From the NCBI RefSeq assembly GCF_023242365.1, contig NZ_JALLIX010000012.1, positions 1 to 64,000 of the forward strand: DNA of 64,000 bases, read 5' to 3'. This DNA is from Pseudomonas sp. MWU13-2100. GTDB lineage: Bacteria > Pseudomonadota > Gammaproteobacteria > Pseudomonadales > Pseudomonadaceae. The position numbers were made by a program, and so were the translations under genes. Under the pieces are notes generated by a model. It was not told the DNA's origin and did not search any database. It was given only the letters and a program-made list of their open reading frames with translations. Positions within the stretch are counted from its first letter, which is position 1; every line of letters begins with the position of its first letter. This document shows, piece after piece, positions 1 through 9,538 of this stretch.

Positions 1-28
1 GCCGGGCGGCCCACAGTGCGTGAGACAT
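1..28 (-). CDS. N-terminus of probable PAAR/Rhs T6SS effector (partial)
   Basis: The minus strand opens an ATG frame at 28 reading MSHALWAAR, which runs off the left edge. This start resembles that of PAAR-Rhs effectors with an N-terminal prePAAR segment. It lies 12 bp after the stop of an Eag-type chaperone gene and behind vgrG, where an Rhs cargo is expected. Only nine residues are visible, so the call rests mainly on context. The alternative ATG at 32 gives MHVSRTVGRP, which has no such resemblance. Confidence 0.45.
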
Positions 29-40
29 GCATCGTGCCCG

Positions 41-475
41 TCACGACACCCGGTCGAATTGCAGGGACTGCTTGATCGTCGCCCAATGCGTGGCCTCGGC
101 ATCCCCCAGCTTGTCGGCCTTGACGTAGCTCAGGGCGAGCATCTTGCGGGTGCCCGGCAGTACCAGCGCGAGCTGGTACTGGAAGACCTTCTCCGCGCCC
201 TTGCTGAACTGGCTGCGCAGCTCGATGCCGTCCACCGACTGATCGGCGCCCAGGCGCACGGCCTGGCCCGGCTGGTAGCGCAGTTCCTGGACCTGCTGTT
301 CCAGGCGCTTGAGCTGGGCGTCGAAGTTGCTCTGCAGGGTCTCGCCCTCGGCCAGCTGGCTGCGGCTGACGATCAGCGAGGTGCCCAGCTCCGGGAACTT
401 GAGGATATTGATCGAGGCGTCCAGCAGCTCACTCTCGGGCAGGGCGAACTGGAATTCATTGAGGCGATAGGTCAT
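41..475 (-). CDS. eagR: Eag-type T6SS effector chaperone (DUF1795/DcrB-like)
   Basis: This 144-residue protein starts MTYRLNEFQFALPE and has the length and layout of the DUF1795/DcrB-like Eag family. Known family members are cytoplasmic chaperones that bind the N-terminal transmembrane segments of PAAR/Rhs effectors, shield them, and load the effector onto VgrG. No signal peptide or membrane helix is visible. The gene is 15 bp downstream of vgrG and 12 bp upstream of the probable Rhs start, so the three likely form one transcript. The partner specificity is inferred from position, because the client lies outside the window. Confidence 0.8.
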   Translation of the reverse strand: MTYRLNEFQFALPESELLDASINILKFPELGTSLIVSRSQLAEGETLQSNFDAQLKRLEQQVQELRYQPGQAVRLGADQSVDGIELRSQFSKGAEKVFQYQLALVLPGTRKMLALSYVKADKLGDAEATHWATIKQSLQFDRVS

Positions 476-490
476 GGCTCGCGGGTCTCG

Positions 491-2422
491 TTATTTGGGC
501 TTGGGGAACATTGCCTCGACGCTGGCGTCGATGCTGCCTTTGACGCCCTGGCCTTCGGGCGCTGCGCCGGGGCCGCCGCCGTTGTTCAGGTGCAGGGTGC
601 CGCCGGTGTTGAATTCGGCATCGCCCGAGGCATGGAAGCTGATCTGCACGCCGCTGAGGTTGATCTGGCCGCTGGCATTCAACTCCAGCACGCTTTCACC
701 GCAGACCAGGCGCAGGTTTTCGCCGACCTCGATGACGTAGCTCTGGCTGATGCTGTCGGTCTTCTTGCGGCCGACCACCAGGATGTCGTCGTCCTTGACC
801 GCGCGCAGGCGCACCGAGCCGATAGTCACCGTCTCGTCGCGCCCCACGCTCTTGTTGCGGTCGTGGCCCACCGCATGGCTCTCGTCGACCTCGACCACGA
901 TGTCCTGGTTGCGCTCGGCATGGATGTATAGCTGCTCGGCGCCTTTCTTGTCTTCCATGCGGATTTCGTTGAAGTTGGCCGGGCTGCCGCCCTTGCTCGA
1001 ACGGCTTTTCATGCCGCTTTGGGTGGCGTTGGCGGGCAGGTCGTAGGGCACCGTCTGTTCGGCGTTGTAGACCCGGCCGGTGATGATCGGCCGGTCGGGG
1101 TCGCCTTCGAGGAAGCTGACGATGACTTCCTGGCCGATCCGCGGAATCTGCATCGAACCCCAGTTCTTGCCGGCCCAGGCTTGCGACACGCGAATCCAGC
1201 AGGAGCTGTTTTCGTTGGACTGGTCGTGGCGGTCCCAGTGGAAGTGCACCTTGACCCGGCCGAACTGGTCGGTCCAGATTTCCTCGCCGGCCGGACCCAC
1301 CACCACGGCGGTCTGCGGGCCTTTGACGGTAGGCCGCGCGGTGTTCGCCAGCGAGCGGAAGCTCTGTTGCGCGTCGATGCAGCTCAGGCTGCTTTCGAAC
1401 TGCGCGCCGGCCGCCGTCGCGCCGGATTCCAGGCTTTCCTGGGCAATGTAGTAACGGGCGCCGACGATCAGGTATTCGCGGTTCTGGTCCTGGCGGCCGA
1501 AGCCGGTGAGGCTGAACAGATGCCCGGATCCCAGGCCGCGGGCGTTGCCGTTGAGCTCGACGCGTTCATGCTGGCTCTGGATCGCTTCGATACGGGTACG
1601 TGCGTAATGCTCGCCGTCCTGGCTTTGCACGTAGGTGCCGGGGTAATCGTAGAGCGGATAGTCACCGGCGGTGTGTGGGCGCGGCATCACCGAACGCACG
1701 TCGATCCGCGCACTGGGGCGCTGGAAGTCGTAGTCGTTGAGCTCCAGGGAACCGGGCTGGACTTCCTGGGCCAGGTGCCAGCCGTTGAGGTGATCGCGTT
1801 CGCGATGCTGGCCGTCCGGCGGGTAGTAGGGCAGCGACTCGTAGCCCGGGGCGCTGTGATGGGCGCCGTAGGCATCGGCCAGGACCAGCACGTGGCGGTC
1901 CTTTTCATGGCGGAAGTAGTAGTAGATGCCTTCCTGCTCCATCAGCCGGCTGACGAAGTCGAAGCTGCTTTCGCGGTACTGGACGCAGTATTCCCATTCG
2001 CGATAGGGCTGGCTGAGGGCGTCTTCGAAGTCGGAGAAACCGAGGTCGCGGAACACCTGCTTGATGATCTGCGGGATGCTCTGGTGCTGGAAGATCCGGC
2101 AGTCGGAGGTGCGGGTCAGCAGCCAGAGCCAGGGACGCAGGGTCACTGAGTAGCTGGCGAACTGGCCCTGGCTGACGTTCTGGCTGCAGCGGGCGACGAT
2201 GCCGTGGAAGTAACGCAGGCCGCCCTGGACCTGCAGCGACAGGCTCATGGGTTTGCCGAGCAACTGGTTGAGGTCCAGGGCGCCGTCGTTGGAGGTCAGG
2301 TGCAATTCGTAGTCGAACAGCCGCCCGAGCTCCTCGCCGCCGCCGAAATCCTTGAGCAACAGGACATCCGGCCCGAGGGGGCTGTTGATCTGGGCCAGGC
2401 GGGTGGCTTGGGTGAATAGCAT
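491..2422 (-). CDS. vgrG: Type VI secretion tip protein VgrG (TssI)
   Basis: At 643 residues this is a standard VgrG, the trimeric spike that caps the Hcp tube and carries effectors. The first ~370 residues match the phage gp27-like base. A gp5-like OB fold follows at ~375-455, with the typical WIRVSQAWAGKNWG and IPRIGQEVIVSFLEGDPDRP motifs. The rest is the repetitive beta-helix (gp5 C/DUF2345 type) needle. There is no extra catalytic C-terminal domain, so cargo is probably the PAAR/Rhs protein encoded just downstream with its chaperone. A REP inverted repeat separates vgrG from clpV, so vgrG may be transcribed partly on its own. Confidence 0.96.
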   Translation of the reverse strand: MLFTQATRLAQINSPLGPDVLLLKDFGGGEELGRLFDYELHLTSNDGALDLNQLLGKPMSLSLQVQGGLRYFHGIVARCSQNVSQGQFASYSVTLRPWLWLLTRTSDCRIFQHQSIPQIIKQVFRDLGFSDFEDALSQPYREWEYCVQYRESSFDFVSRLMEQEGIYYYFRHEKDRHVLVLADAYGAHHSAPGYESLPYYPPDGQHRERDHLNGWHLAQEVQPGSLELNDYDFQRPSARIDVRSVMPRPHTAGDYPLYDYPGTYVQSQDGEHYARTRIEAIQSQHERVELNGNARGLGSGHLFSLTGFGRQDQNREYLIVGARYYIAQESLESGATAAGAQFESSLSCIDAQQSFRSLANTARPTVKGPQTAVVVGPAGEEIWTDQFGRVKVHFHWDRHDQSNENSSCWIRVSQAWAGKNWGSMQIPRIGQEVIVSFLEGDPDRPIITGRVYNAEQTVPYDLPANATQSGMKSRSSKGGSPANFNEIRMEDKKGAEQLYIHAERNQDIVVEVDESHAVGHDRNKSVGRDETVTIGSVRLRAVKDDDILVVGRKKTDSISQSYVIEVGENLRLVCGESVLELNASGQINLSGVQISFHASGDAEFNTGGTLHLNNGGGPGAAPEGQGVKGSIDASVEAMFPKPK

Positions 2423-2483
2423 GGGTTATCTCTGGATTCTGTGTGGTCTGGTCTGGCCTCTTCGCGGCGGTGCGGCGATCCGA

Positions 2484-2558
2484 CAAGCTCCGCTCCCACA
2501 GGTCCTCGGTCGTACACAAAATGTGGGAACGACCGAGGACCTGTGGGAGCGGAGCTTG
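2484..2558. repeat. REP inverted pair, 30-bp perfect arms
   Basis: Arms 2484-2513 and 2529-2558 are exact reverse complements around a 15-nt spacer. Each holds the CTGTGGGAGCGGAGCTTG core found throughout this window. It sits between clpV and vgrG and could fold into a stable RNA stem that limits read-through or protects upstream mRNA. Confidence 0.85.
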
Positions 2559-2575
2559 CCCGCGAAAGCGTCGGC

Positions 2576-5257
2576 TCAGGCGCCCGCGTCGCTGAACTGG
2601 TAATGCAGCTCGTTATCCCGCTCACTGATTCGCACCCCCGCCAGCGCCTTGCCCTCGAGCATGCGCGTGAGGAATTCGCGGCTCATGTCCGGCAGCAGGC
2701 TGTTGGTCAGGATGGTATCGATCATCCGGCCGCCGCTTTCGGTCTCGGTGCAGCGCGAAACGATCAGGTCGACCACCGCGTCGTCGAAATCGAAGGCCAC
2801 CTTGTGGGTGCTTTCCACGCGCTTCTTGATCCGCCCCAACTGCAAGCGGGTGATCGCCTTGAGCATGCTGTCGCTCAGCGGGTAGTAAGGAATGGTCACC
2901 AGGCGCCCGAGCAACGCCGGCGGGAAAATCTCCAGCAGCGGCTGGCGCAGGGCCTTGGCGATCTCCTCCGGGTCGGGCACGTTGTCGGCGTCCTTGCACA
3001 GGTGCGAAATCAGTTCGGTGCCGGCGTTGGTGGTCAGCAGGATCAGGGTGTTCTTGAAGTCGATCACCCGGCCTTCGCCATCCTCCATCACGCCTTTGTC
3101 GAAGACCTGGAAGAAGATCTCGTGCACGTCCGGGTGGGCTTTTTCCACCTCATCCAGCAACACCACGCTGTAAGGCTTGCGCCGCACCGCTTCGGTCAGC
3201 ACGCCGCCTTCGCCGTAGCCGACGTAGCCGGGCGGGGCACCTTTGAGTGTCGAGACGGTATGGGCTTCCTGGAACTCACTCATGTTGATGGTGATGACGT
3301 TCTGTTCGCCGCCGTACATGGCTTCGGCCAGGGCCAGGGCGGTTTCGGTCTTGCCCACGCCCGAGGTGCCGGCGAGCATGAACACGCCGATCGGCTTGCT
3401 CGGGTTGTCGAGGCCGGCGCGGGAGGTCTGGATGCGCTTGGCGATCATCCGCAGCGCATGGTCCTGGCCGATGATACGTTTTTGCAGGTGCTGGTCGAGG
3501 TTGAGCACGGTTTCCAGTTCGTTGCGAGCCATGCGGCCCACCGGAATGCCGGTCCAGTCGGCGACCACCGAGGCCACCGCCTGGTAGTCCACGGTCGGCA
3601 GGATCAGCGGGCTTTCGCCTTGCAGGGCGCTGAGGCGCCGTTGCAGGTCGACCAGTTTTTCCCGTAGGACGTGGCTCTGTTCAGTGCCAGCCTCGCGGTC
3701 CACCACACCGGCGCTTTCGCGCAGTTCGGCGCGGGTGGCGAGCAGTTCGTCGACCAGGGCTTTCTCGTCGGCCCAGCGCACTTCCAGCTCGGCCAGGCGT
3801 TCGCGCTCGGCGTTCAGCAGGTTCTCGCTGTTGCTACGGCGCACGGCGGTATCGACGCCGATGGCATGCTCGCGGGCAATGATCTGCAACTCGGTTTCCA
3901 GCGCTTCGATACGCCGACGGCTGTCGTCGACCTCGGCAGGCACCGCATGCAGGCTGATGGCCACCCGGGCACAGGCGGTGTCCAGCAGGCTGACGGACTT
4001 GTCCGGCAACTGGCGCGCCGGGATATAGCGGTGCGACAGCTTCACCGAAGCCTCCAGCGCCTCGTCGAGGATCTGCACCTGGTGGTGTTTTTCCATGGTC
4101 GAGGCGACGCCGCGCATCATCAGCAGGGCCTTGTCTTCCGACGGCTCGGCAACCTGCACCACCTGGAAACGGCGGGTCAGGGCCGGGTCTTTTTCGATGT
4201 GCTTCTTGTACTCGGCCCAGGTGGTCGCGGCCACGGTGCGCAGGGTGCCACGGGCCAGGGCGGGTTTCAGCAGGTTGGCCGCGTCACCGGTACCGGCGGC
4301 GCCACCAGCACCGACCAGGGTGTGGGCTTCGTCGATAAACAGGATGATCGGCTTGGGCGAGGCCTGGACGTCTTCGATGACCTGGCGCAGGCGTTGTTCG
4401 AACTCGCCTTTCATGCTCGCACCGGCTTGCAGCAGGCCGACATCGAGGCTGCGCAGTTCCACATCTTTGAGGGCCGGCGGCACGTCGCCAGCGACGATGC
4501 GCAGGGCGAAGCCTTCGACCACGGCGGTCTTGCCGACGCCGGCTTCACCAGTGAGGATCGGGTTGTTCTGGCGCCGACGCATGAGGATATCGACCAACTG
4601 GCGGATCTCCTCGTCACGGCCGACGATGGGGTCGAGCTTGCCGCTACGGGCCTGTTCGGTCAGGTCCACGGTGAAACGCTTGAGGGCTTCCTGCTTGCCC
4701 ATGGCGCTGGGGGCCATGGCGCCGCTGGCTTCGCCTGGCACCGCCCCGGCCGTGAAGCCGTCGCTGGCGCCCAGGTGGTTTTCCGGCGAATCGCCGACGT
4801 ATTCGTCGAAGCGTTCGCTCAAGGCCTCGACCTTGATCTTGTCGAACTCCGACGACAGCGCCAGCAGGGCATGGCGCAGGCTCGGGGTCTTGAGGATGCC
4901 GAGTATCAGGTAGCCGGTGCGCACCTGGCTTTCGCCGAACATCAGGCTGCCGTAGACCCAGCCGCGCTCCACGGCTTCTTCGACGTGGGACGACAGGTCG
5001 GTGATCGAGGTCGAGCCGCGCGGCAGGCGGTCCAGCGCATCGGTCAGGTCGCGGGCCAGGCGCGCCGGCTCGATATTGAACTGGCGGATCAGGCGGTGCA
5101 GGTCGGAGTCCTGCAATTGCAGCAACTGGTGCAGCCAGTGGCTCAGTTCCACATAGGGGTTGCCCCGCAGCTTGCAGAACACCGTGGCGGCTTCGATGGC
5201 CTTGTAGGCGATGCTGTTGAGTTTGCCGAATAACGCGGCGCGGCTGATTTCACCCAT
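2576..5257 (-). CDS. clpV: T6SS sheath-recycling AAA+ ATPase ClpV (TssH)
   Basis: ClpV disassembles the contracted TssB/TssC sheath in the cytoplasm so that the subunits are reused. The 893-residue protein has a Clp N-domain (~1-150), a first AAA+ module with Walker A GEAGVGKT (~240) and Walker B ILFIDEAH, a middle coiled coil (~440-560), and a second AAA+ module with Walker A GTSGVGKTE (~630) and VLLDEVEKAHPDV. The length fits the family. Its start overlaps the end of tssG by 8 bp, indicating translational coupling. HSI-I ClpV1 also binds TagJ, and no tagJ gene is present here. Confidence 0.97.
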   Translation of the reverse strand: MGEISRAALFGKLNSIAYKAIEAATVFCKLRGNPYVELSHWLHQLLQLQDSDLHRLIRQFNIEPARLARDLTDALDRLPRGSTSITDLSSHVEEAVERGWVYGSLMFGESQVRTGYLILGILKTPSLRHALLALSSEFDKIKVEALSERFDEYVGDSPENHLGASDGFTAGAVPGEASGAMAPSAMGKQEALKRFTVDLTEQARSGKLDPIVGRDEEIRQLVDILMRRRQNNPILTGEAGVGKTAVVEGFALRIVAGDVPPALKDVELRSLDVGLLQAGASMKGEFEQRLRQVIEDVQASPKPIILFIDEAHTLVGAGGAAGTGDAANLLKPALARGTLRTVAATTWAEYKKHIEKDPALTRRFQVVQVAEPSEDKALLMMRGVASTMEKHHQVQILDEALEASVKLSHRYIPARQLPDKSVSLLDTACARVAISLHAVPAEVDDSRRRIEALETELQIIAREHAIGVDTAVRRSNSENLLNAERERLAELEVRWADEKALVDELLATRAELRESAGVVDREAGTEQSHVLREKLVDLQRRLSALQGESPLILPTVDYQAVASVVADWTGIPVGRMARNELETVLNLDQHLQKRIIGQDHALRMIAKRIQTSRAGLDNPSKPIGVFMLAGTSGVGKTETALALAEAMYGGEQNVITINMSEFQEAHTVSTLKGAPPGYVGYGEGGVLTEAVRRKPYSVVLLDEVEKAHPDVHEIFFQVFDKGVMEDGEGRVIDFKNTLILLTTNAGTELISHLCKDADNVPDPEEIAKALRQPLLEIFPPALLGRLVTIPYYPLSDSMLKAITRLQLGRIKKRVESTHKVAFDFDDAVVDLIVSRCTETESGGRMIDTILTNSLLPDMSREFLTRMLEGKALAGVRISERDNELHYQFSDAGA

Positions 5258-6302
5258 GGTCCGGGCTCCTTGAATGGTGGGCCGAGGTGGCCTGATCGGC
5301 GTAGTGCCGGGCCAGGATCAGGTCCTTGGCATCTTCTTGGGGGTGGCCGAGCCAGGTGTTGAAACCCAGGCGGAACTGGCCGTTGAGTTGCAGCTTGGGC
5401 ACTTGCGGCTGTTCCAGGACCAGGTTCAGGTCCCAGTCCAGCTCGTGCCCCAGGTATTCGGCGACCCAGGCCACCAGGTGGCGGAAGGGTTCACCGTCGG
5501 GCAGCAGGCCCATGTAGTCGGCCAGCTTGAGGGGGCCGACGCGGATGCGGAATTTGTGCTGGCGGTCCCAGACATGCCGGCCCAGGCAGAAGTCGACGCC
5601 CAGCTGGTGCGCGCTGACGCCGACGCGGCTGCGCTCGGGCAGGTGCAGCCATTGGCCGACGTATTCCTCGATCTGCACCGGCAGCCCGAAATACGCTTGC
5701 AGGATGGCGCGCAGGCCATCCGGGTAGCGGGTCTGGGCGGCGAGGTGGCCGCTGAAGTGCAGCTTGGCGGTGTCCGCGATCAGCCCCTGTTTCAGCAGGC
5801 TGGGCATGCCCCGGCCACTCAGGGCAGCCAGGCGCGCGGACCAGTAGTCGTCGTCCGGGCGGTCATGGCTGACGGTCGGCCGCGCTTCGGCCCAGGCCCG
5901 GTAGAACAGGCTCAGCAGGCGATGGTGGAAGATATCGAGGAAACGCTTGCTGGTGCTGTCGGCATTGTTGCGCTGGCGTTCGCGCATGTACTCGGTCAGG
6001 TGCAGCGGCAACGGGCCGTTGGGCCCGCCGAGGCCGAAGAAGAACTGTTCGAGTCGCGCCGGCGTGGTGTCGCTGGCCGGGGTCATGGACGCCAGGGTGG
6101 CCGGGGCGAAGGCGCAGTCGAGCTGCTGGCCGAGGCGCAACGGGTCGTCGGCCAGCCGTTGGGAATGGCCGAAGCGCGGCAACTGCGGCGATTCGCACTC
6201 GATACGCCGCAATGCCTGGAAGAAATCGTATTCCCAGGGTTCGGCCTGCATCGCCGTGAGCGTGCTCACAGGGTCGGACGGCGTCCGGGCTTGGCTTTCC
6301 AT
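5250..6302 (-). CDS. tssG: T6SS baseplate subunit TssG
   Basis: TssG pairs with TssF and TssK in the baseplate wedge that joins the spike and sheath to the membrane complex. The family hallmark EPWEYDFFQALRRIE lies near residue 20, and GLGGPNGPLPLHLTEY follows at ~90. The 350-residue length is normal. The ATG at 6302 overlaps the end of tssF by 37 bp. An internal ATG at 6251, giving MQAEPWEYDFF, would avoid the overlap and keep the whole conserved core, so the start is uncertain. Confidence 0.95.
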   Translation of the reverse strand: MESQARTPSDPVSTLTAMQAEPWEYDFFQALRRIECESPQLPRFGHSQRLADDPLRLGQQLDCAFAPATLASMTPASDTTPARLEQFFFGLGGPNGPLPLHLTEYMRERQRNNADSTSKRFLDIFHHRLLSLFYRAWAEARPTVSHDRPDDDYWSARLAALSGRGMPSLLKQGLIADTAKLHFSGHLAAQTRYPDGLRAILQAYFGLPVQIEEYVGQWLHLPERSRVGVSAHQLGVDFCLGRHVWDRQHKFRIRVGPLKLADYMGLLPDGEPFRHLVAWVAEYLGHELDWDLNLVLEQPQVPKLQLNGQFRLGFNTWLGHPQEDAKDLILARHYADQATSAHHSRSPDHG

Positions 6303-8125
6303 CGCATGATCTCGCCGCGTTCGGTGGTACGGATCACCGTCTCGGTAAAACTGTTGATCGACACGTAGCGTGCCAGGAAGCGTTCGAACACCGCGCCGAG
6401 GAGGAACACCCCGGTGCCGCGAAACGCGTTTTCATCGAATTCCAGGGTGATCTCCAGGCCACGGCCGAAGACGATCGGCCCGGGCATCGGCAGGCGCCGG
6501 GTGCAGGGCTTGCTGCTGACTTCGCGCAGGCCCTCGATCTGCAATTGCAGCGCGGCGTCGTTGCTCTCGCCATACAGGCGCAGCAGTTCGCGCAGGGCGG
6601 CGGCACCCTGGCCGGCTTCGCTCAATGACAGGTAGTTCAGCGACAGCTGGCTGATCAGACGCCAGGCCTGGTTGTCATGGGCATGGCTGGCCTTTGGGCG
6701 ACTGGGCCCGGCCAGGCAGCGGATCGCCGAGACCGGCGCGCTGTCGGCCAGGGTGAAGTCGCTCTTGCCGCCGCCGACGTTCATGAACAGCGGCAGGTCG
6801 CGGTTGGTGCACAGCGCGCTGACGCCCAGCTGGCGCAGGTCGTGGCCGTAGGGCGCCTGGCGGTTGTCCACCAGGCTGATGAAGGTTTCGCTACCGACAT
6901 AGGTTGAGCGGGTGCCTTTGCGTCGTTGTTCGCTGGACAGCACCCGTGGTTCGCGACGCAGGGTGTAGTAGGCCTGGTCGCGGCCGTAGCGGGACGGATC
7001 GCGCACCGCATAGAACGGCAGGAACGGCTGGTCGGGCCCGGTGCCATGGCCGGTGACGCCGGTCAGCGAGTGGATCTCGAAGTCCATGGGCCGGGTGCGG
7101 TCGGCGATCACATGGTGTTCGTTGACCCGTTCGGACAGGTGGATACGGTCCACCCGACGCGGGAACAGGTTGATCGCCGGGGTACAGAACGGCACGAACT
7201 GCGCGGCGCCGACGCTGCTTTCCAGGCTGGGGTCGAAACGTTCGAACAGCACGATCAGTTCCAGTTCCTGGCCGGCGCAGCGTTTGACCGCACGGCCCAG
7301 CTCGGCGAATTCGATGAACAGGTAGCGTTGGGGCAGGGCGAAGTATTCCTGCAGCAGCCGATAGCCCTGGAAAGCCTGGGCCACCACCGGCATCGCTGCT
7401 TCGCGGTCGTCGAAGCCGCAGGCGCGCAGGGCGTCGGCGGGCAGGCGCTCGGCCCAGTCGCCGCCCGGGGCACGGGCGAACACCGCGCAGGCATTGCCCA
7501 GCAGTTGCTCGTACAGGCGAAATGGCTGCTCGTCGGCACCGTTGAGGTACAGCGGCAGGCTGTCCAGGTCGAGCTGGTTGAACGGCAGCTCGGCGCCGGT
7601 ACGCAGGGTCAGGCGCAGGCCGGCCTTGGCTTTCGGTTCGCTGGCGGCCAGGCGTCCGAGCACTGCCGATGGATTGCCGAAATACTCGGCCTGGCTGACC
7701 TGCAACGGCCACAGCGTCACCGCGTGGGCCGTGCGGTATTCGCAGGAAGTCTGGGTGTCCTTGCCCAGGGTGGCGCGCAATACGCTGTCGCGGGGCAGGG
7801 TAAAACCGCTGGCCAGAGAGCCCTCATCCGGGTCGGTCTGCAACTGCACCACGGTCATCGACGGTGTCGGCGCCAAGTAGTGTGGGTAGGCGATTTCCAG
7901 CAGGTTATGGGTAAAGGTCGGGTACTCGGCGTTGAGCTTGAGCTGGACCCGCGCGGTGAGGTAGGCGAAGCCTTCCAGCAGGCGCTCGACGTAGGGGTCG
8001 GCGCAGTCGAGCCCGGACAGCGTCAGGCGCCCGGCGATCTTCGGGTACTCCTTGGCGAACTCGGCGGCGCTTTCGCGCACGTGTTGCAGTTCCTGGTTGT
8101 ACAGGTCGAGCAGGCGCGGGTTCAT
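6266..8125 (-). CDS. tssF: T6SS baseplate subunit TssF
   Basis: This 619-residue protein is the large TssF/VasA baseplate subunit. It opens [20 protein letters not shown] and carries the family signatures [24 protein letters not shown] (~40-65; quoted region exceeds one motif, key residues D-P-x-V-E-R-L-L) and [11 protein letters not shown] (~95). It is cytoplasmic with no membrane span. Its ATG overlaps the tssE stop by 4 bp, and tssG overlaps its end, so E, F and G are tightly coupled and probably made in fixed ratio. Confidence 0.96.
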   Translation of the reverse strand: MNPRLLDLYNQELQHVRESAAEFAKEYPKIAGRLTLSGLDCADPYVERLLEGFAYLTARVQLKLNAEYPTFTHNLLEIAYPHYLAPTPSMTVVQLQTDPDEGSLASGFTLPRDSVLRATLGKDTQTSCEYRTAHAVTLWPLQVSQAEYFGNPSAVLGRLAASEPKAKAGLRLTLRTGAELPFNQLDLDSLPLYLNGADEQPFRLYEQLLGNACAVFARAPGGDWAERLPADALRACGFDDREAAMPVVAQAFQGYRLLQEYFALPQRYLFIEFAELGRAVKRCAGQELELIVLFERFDPSLESSVGAAQFVPFCTPAINLFPRRVDRIHLSERVNEHHVIADRTRPMDFEIHSLTGVTGHGTGPDQPFLPFYAVRDPSRYGRDQAYYTLRREPRVLSSEQRRKGTRSTYVGSETFISLVDNRQAPYGHDLRQLGVSALCTNRDLPLFMNVGGGKSDFTLADSAPVSAIRCLAGPSRPKASHAHDNQAWRLISQLSLNYLSLSEAGQGAAALRELLRLYGESNDAALQLQIEGLREVSSKPCTRRLPMPGPIVFGRGLEITLEFDENAFRGTGVFLLGAVFERFLARYVSINSFTETVIRTTERGEIMRWKAKPGRRPTL

Positions 8126-8646
8126 GAACGTCTCCGTTGCTCGCCGGGCACCACGCGGACATGGCCGGATTCCAGGTCGAGGTCGGTGCGCAGCAGCAGC
8201 GGCAATGAGGCCGGCAATGCCCAGAGGTCGCCTTCGATCTCGAAGCTCAGGGCGTTGTGGTTCATCTCGCCGTGGGCGACCTGGGCCCGGACCCGCAGCG
8301 TATGGCTGAGGATGCGCGGTTCGAAGGTGGTGATGGCGGTGTGGATCAAGCCTTCGAGGGCGGCCACATCGATGCTCGAGGCACTGTTGCCCGCCAGTGC
8401 CGGCAGGCCGTAGTTGATCACCGAAGTACCGGCCGGGGTGTGCAGGGTGGCGTCGGCGTCGAGCAGGCTGGTGCTGTTGAGCAGCCAGGTCAGGTCACGC
8501 AGCACCGAGGCCTTGAGTTGGCTCAGGGACAGCACGCGCTTGTCGCTGCCTTCCTGGAGATTGCCCGGCTCGTCGTCGGTCAGCCGGTCGAGCAGCGACG
8601 GTTGCAGGCGTTCGCGCAGGGTGAGGTCGCTCGGCACGTTGCTCAT
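8122..8646 (-). CDS. tssE: T6SS baseplate subunit TssE (gp25-like)
   Basis: TssE is the gp25-like baseplate protein that starts sheath polymerisation. The 174-residue product has the GPW/gp25 layout: an N-terminal [13 protein letters not shown], a central [11 protein letters not shown] helix, and a C-terminal strand region with [11 protein letters not shown] and [11 protein letters not shown]. It follows hcp after a 146-bp gap holding a strong hairpin, and overlaps tssF by 4 bp. In P. aeruginosa HSI-I, tagJ lies between hcp and tssE, but here that interval holds no gene. Confidence 0.94.
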   Translation of the reverse strand: MSNVPSDLTLRERLQPSLLDRLTDDEPGNLQEGSDKRVLSLSQLKASVLRDLTWLLNSTSLLDADATLHTPAGTSVINYGLPALAGNSASSIDVAALEGLIHTAITTFEPRILSHTLRVRAQVAHGEMNHNALSFEIEGDLWALPASLPLLLRTDLDLESGHVRVVPGEQRRRS

Positions 8647-8759
8647 CGCGCGACGTCACAGGGGCTGGACACTGCGGGGCGGCAGCGCCACTGAACGGGA
8701 AACGAAGGCTTGGCCATGCTCGGACACCGGGAATGAATCGAATTCGGGGTAACACCAGA

Positions 8760-8786
8760 TGCCCCCGACGCTGAGCGTCGGGGGCA
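8760..8786. terminator. 12-bp perfect hairpin between hcp and tssE
   Basis: Bases 8760-8771 (TGCCCCCGACGC) pair exactly with 8775-8786 around a TGA loop, six bases after the hcp stop. No U-run follows on the minus strand, so this is more likely a 3' mRNA-stabilising or partial-attenuation stem than a full terminator. It would let hcp mRNA accumulate above the distal baseplate genes. Confidence 0.65.
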
Positions 8787-8792
8787 CGGGGA

Positions 8793-9281
8793 TCAGCGCT
8801 TGGTGTTCGAGCGGATGTTCCAGCCGAACTTGACCGGGCCACCTTGCTTGGAACCGTCGGCTTTCTGCTCCTGATACTCGACCATGACCTGGGCGAAGTT
8901 CAGGGTGACGTTTTCGGTCAGGCGGTCATCGCTGCCCGAACCGCCGGTGCTCAGGGAGGTGACCAGCACTTCTTCCAGGTCGATCTTCATGTACTCGACC
9001 TGGCTTTCGCCGCCGGCCTTGCGCACTACCAGGGTGACCTTGTCGATGTGCTTGCCGCTGGCGCAATGCATCATCAGGTTTGGCGAGGCCTTGTCGACGT
9101 ACTTGGTCAGCGACAGGTCCTGGATATTGACCTTGCCGGCACCGCCGCCACCGCCCATGTGCATGTTGCCGGATTGGGACATGCCCCAGCTCCAGTTGAG
9201 GACATCGATTTCCTCTTTGTGGGCCTTGTCCTGGGACTCGCCCTTGATGTCGCCGATCTTGATGAAGATATCAACAGCCAT
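8793..9281 (-). CDS. hcp: Hcp tube protein (TssD)
   Basis: Hcp forms the stacked hexameric rings of the inner T6SS tube and can chaperone small effectors in its lumen. The 162-residue protein matches HSI-I Hcp1: MAVDIFIKIGDIKGES at the start, the VLNWSWGMSQSG strand, and DRLTENVTLNFAQVMVEY near the end. It has no C-terminal effector extension. It lies 257 bp after tssC, with a REP pair between, so it may have its own promoter or RNA processing. The hairpin directly after it fits high separate expression. Confidence 0.97.
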   Translation of the reverse strand: MAVDIFIKIGDIKGESQDKAHKEEIDVLNWSWGMSQSGNMHMGGGGGAGKVNIQDLSLTKYVDKASPNLMMHCASGKHIDKVTLVVRKAGGESQVEYMKIDLEEVLVTSLSTGGSGSDDRLTENVTLNFAQVMVEYQEQKADGSKQGGPVKFGWNIRSNTKR

Positions 9282-9379
9282 GTTTTCTCCAGTGTGGTCT
9301 TCACCACGATGTTGTTAGCCAGGACCCGCCGCGGTTGACGACGGGTTCGCTGTTGTGACGGATGGCGCGGTCCTTGGTG

Positions 9380-9504
9380 GGAGCCGAGCTTGCTCGCGAT
9401 CGGCCGCGAAGCGGTCGTAAATCCTGAGAACCCGGTCTTTCAGGAAGACCGCGTCCGCTGGTTTTGCGAGTGCTGCGCACTCGATCGCGAGCAAGCTCGG
9501 CTCC
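9380..9504. repeat. REP inverted pair upstream of hcp
   Basis: Arms 9380-9402 and 9482-9504 are perfect 23-bp reverse complements (GGAGCCGAGCTTGCTCGCGATCG and its partner). They fill most of the 257-bp gap between tssC and hcp. The gap shows no gene. A promoter for hcp could lie in it, but no convincing -35/-10 pair was identified. Confidence 0.8.
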
Positions 9505-9538
9505 TAAAAGGAATTGCGTTGCCCGCCAGGGTTGGGGG

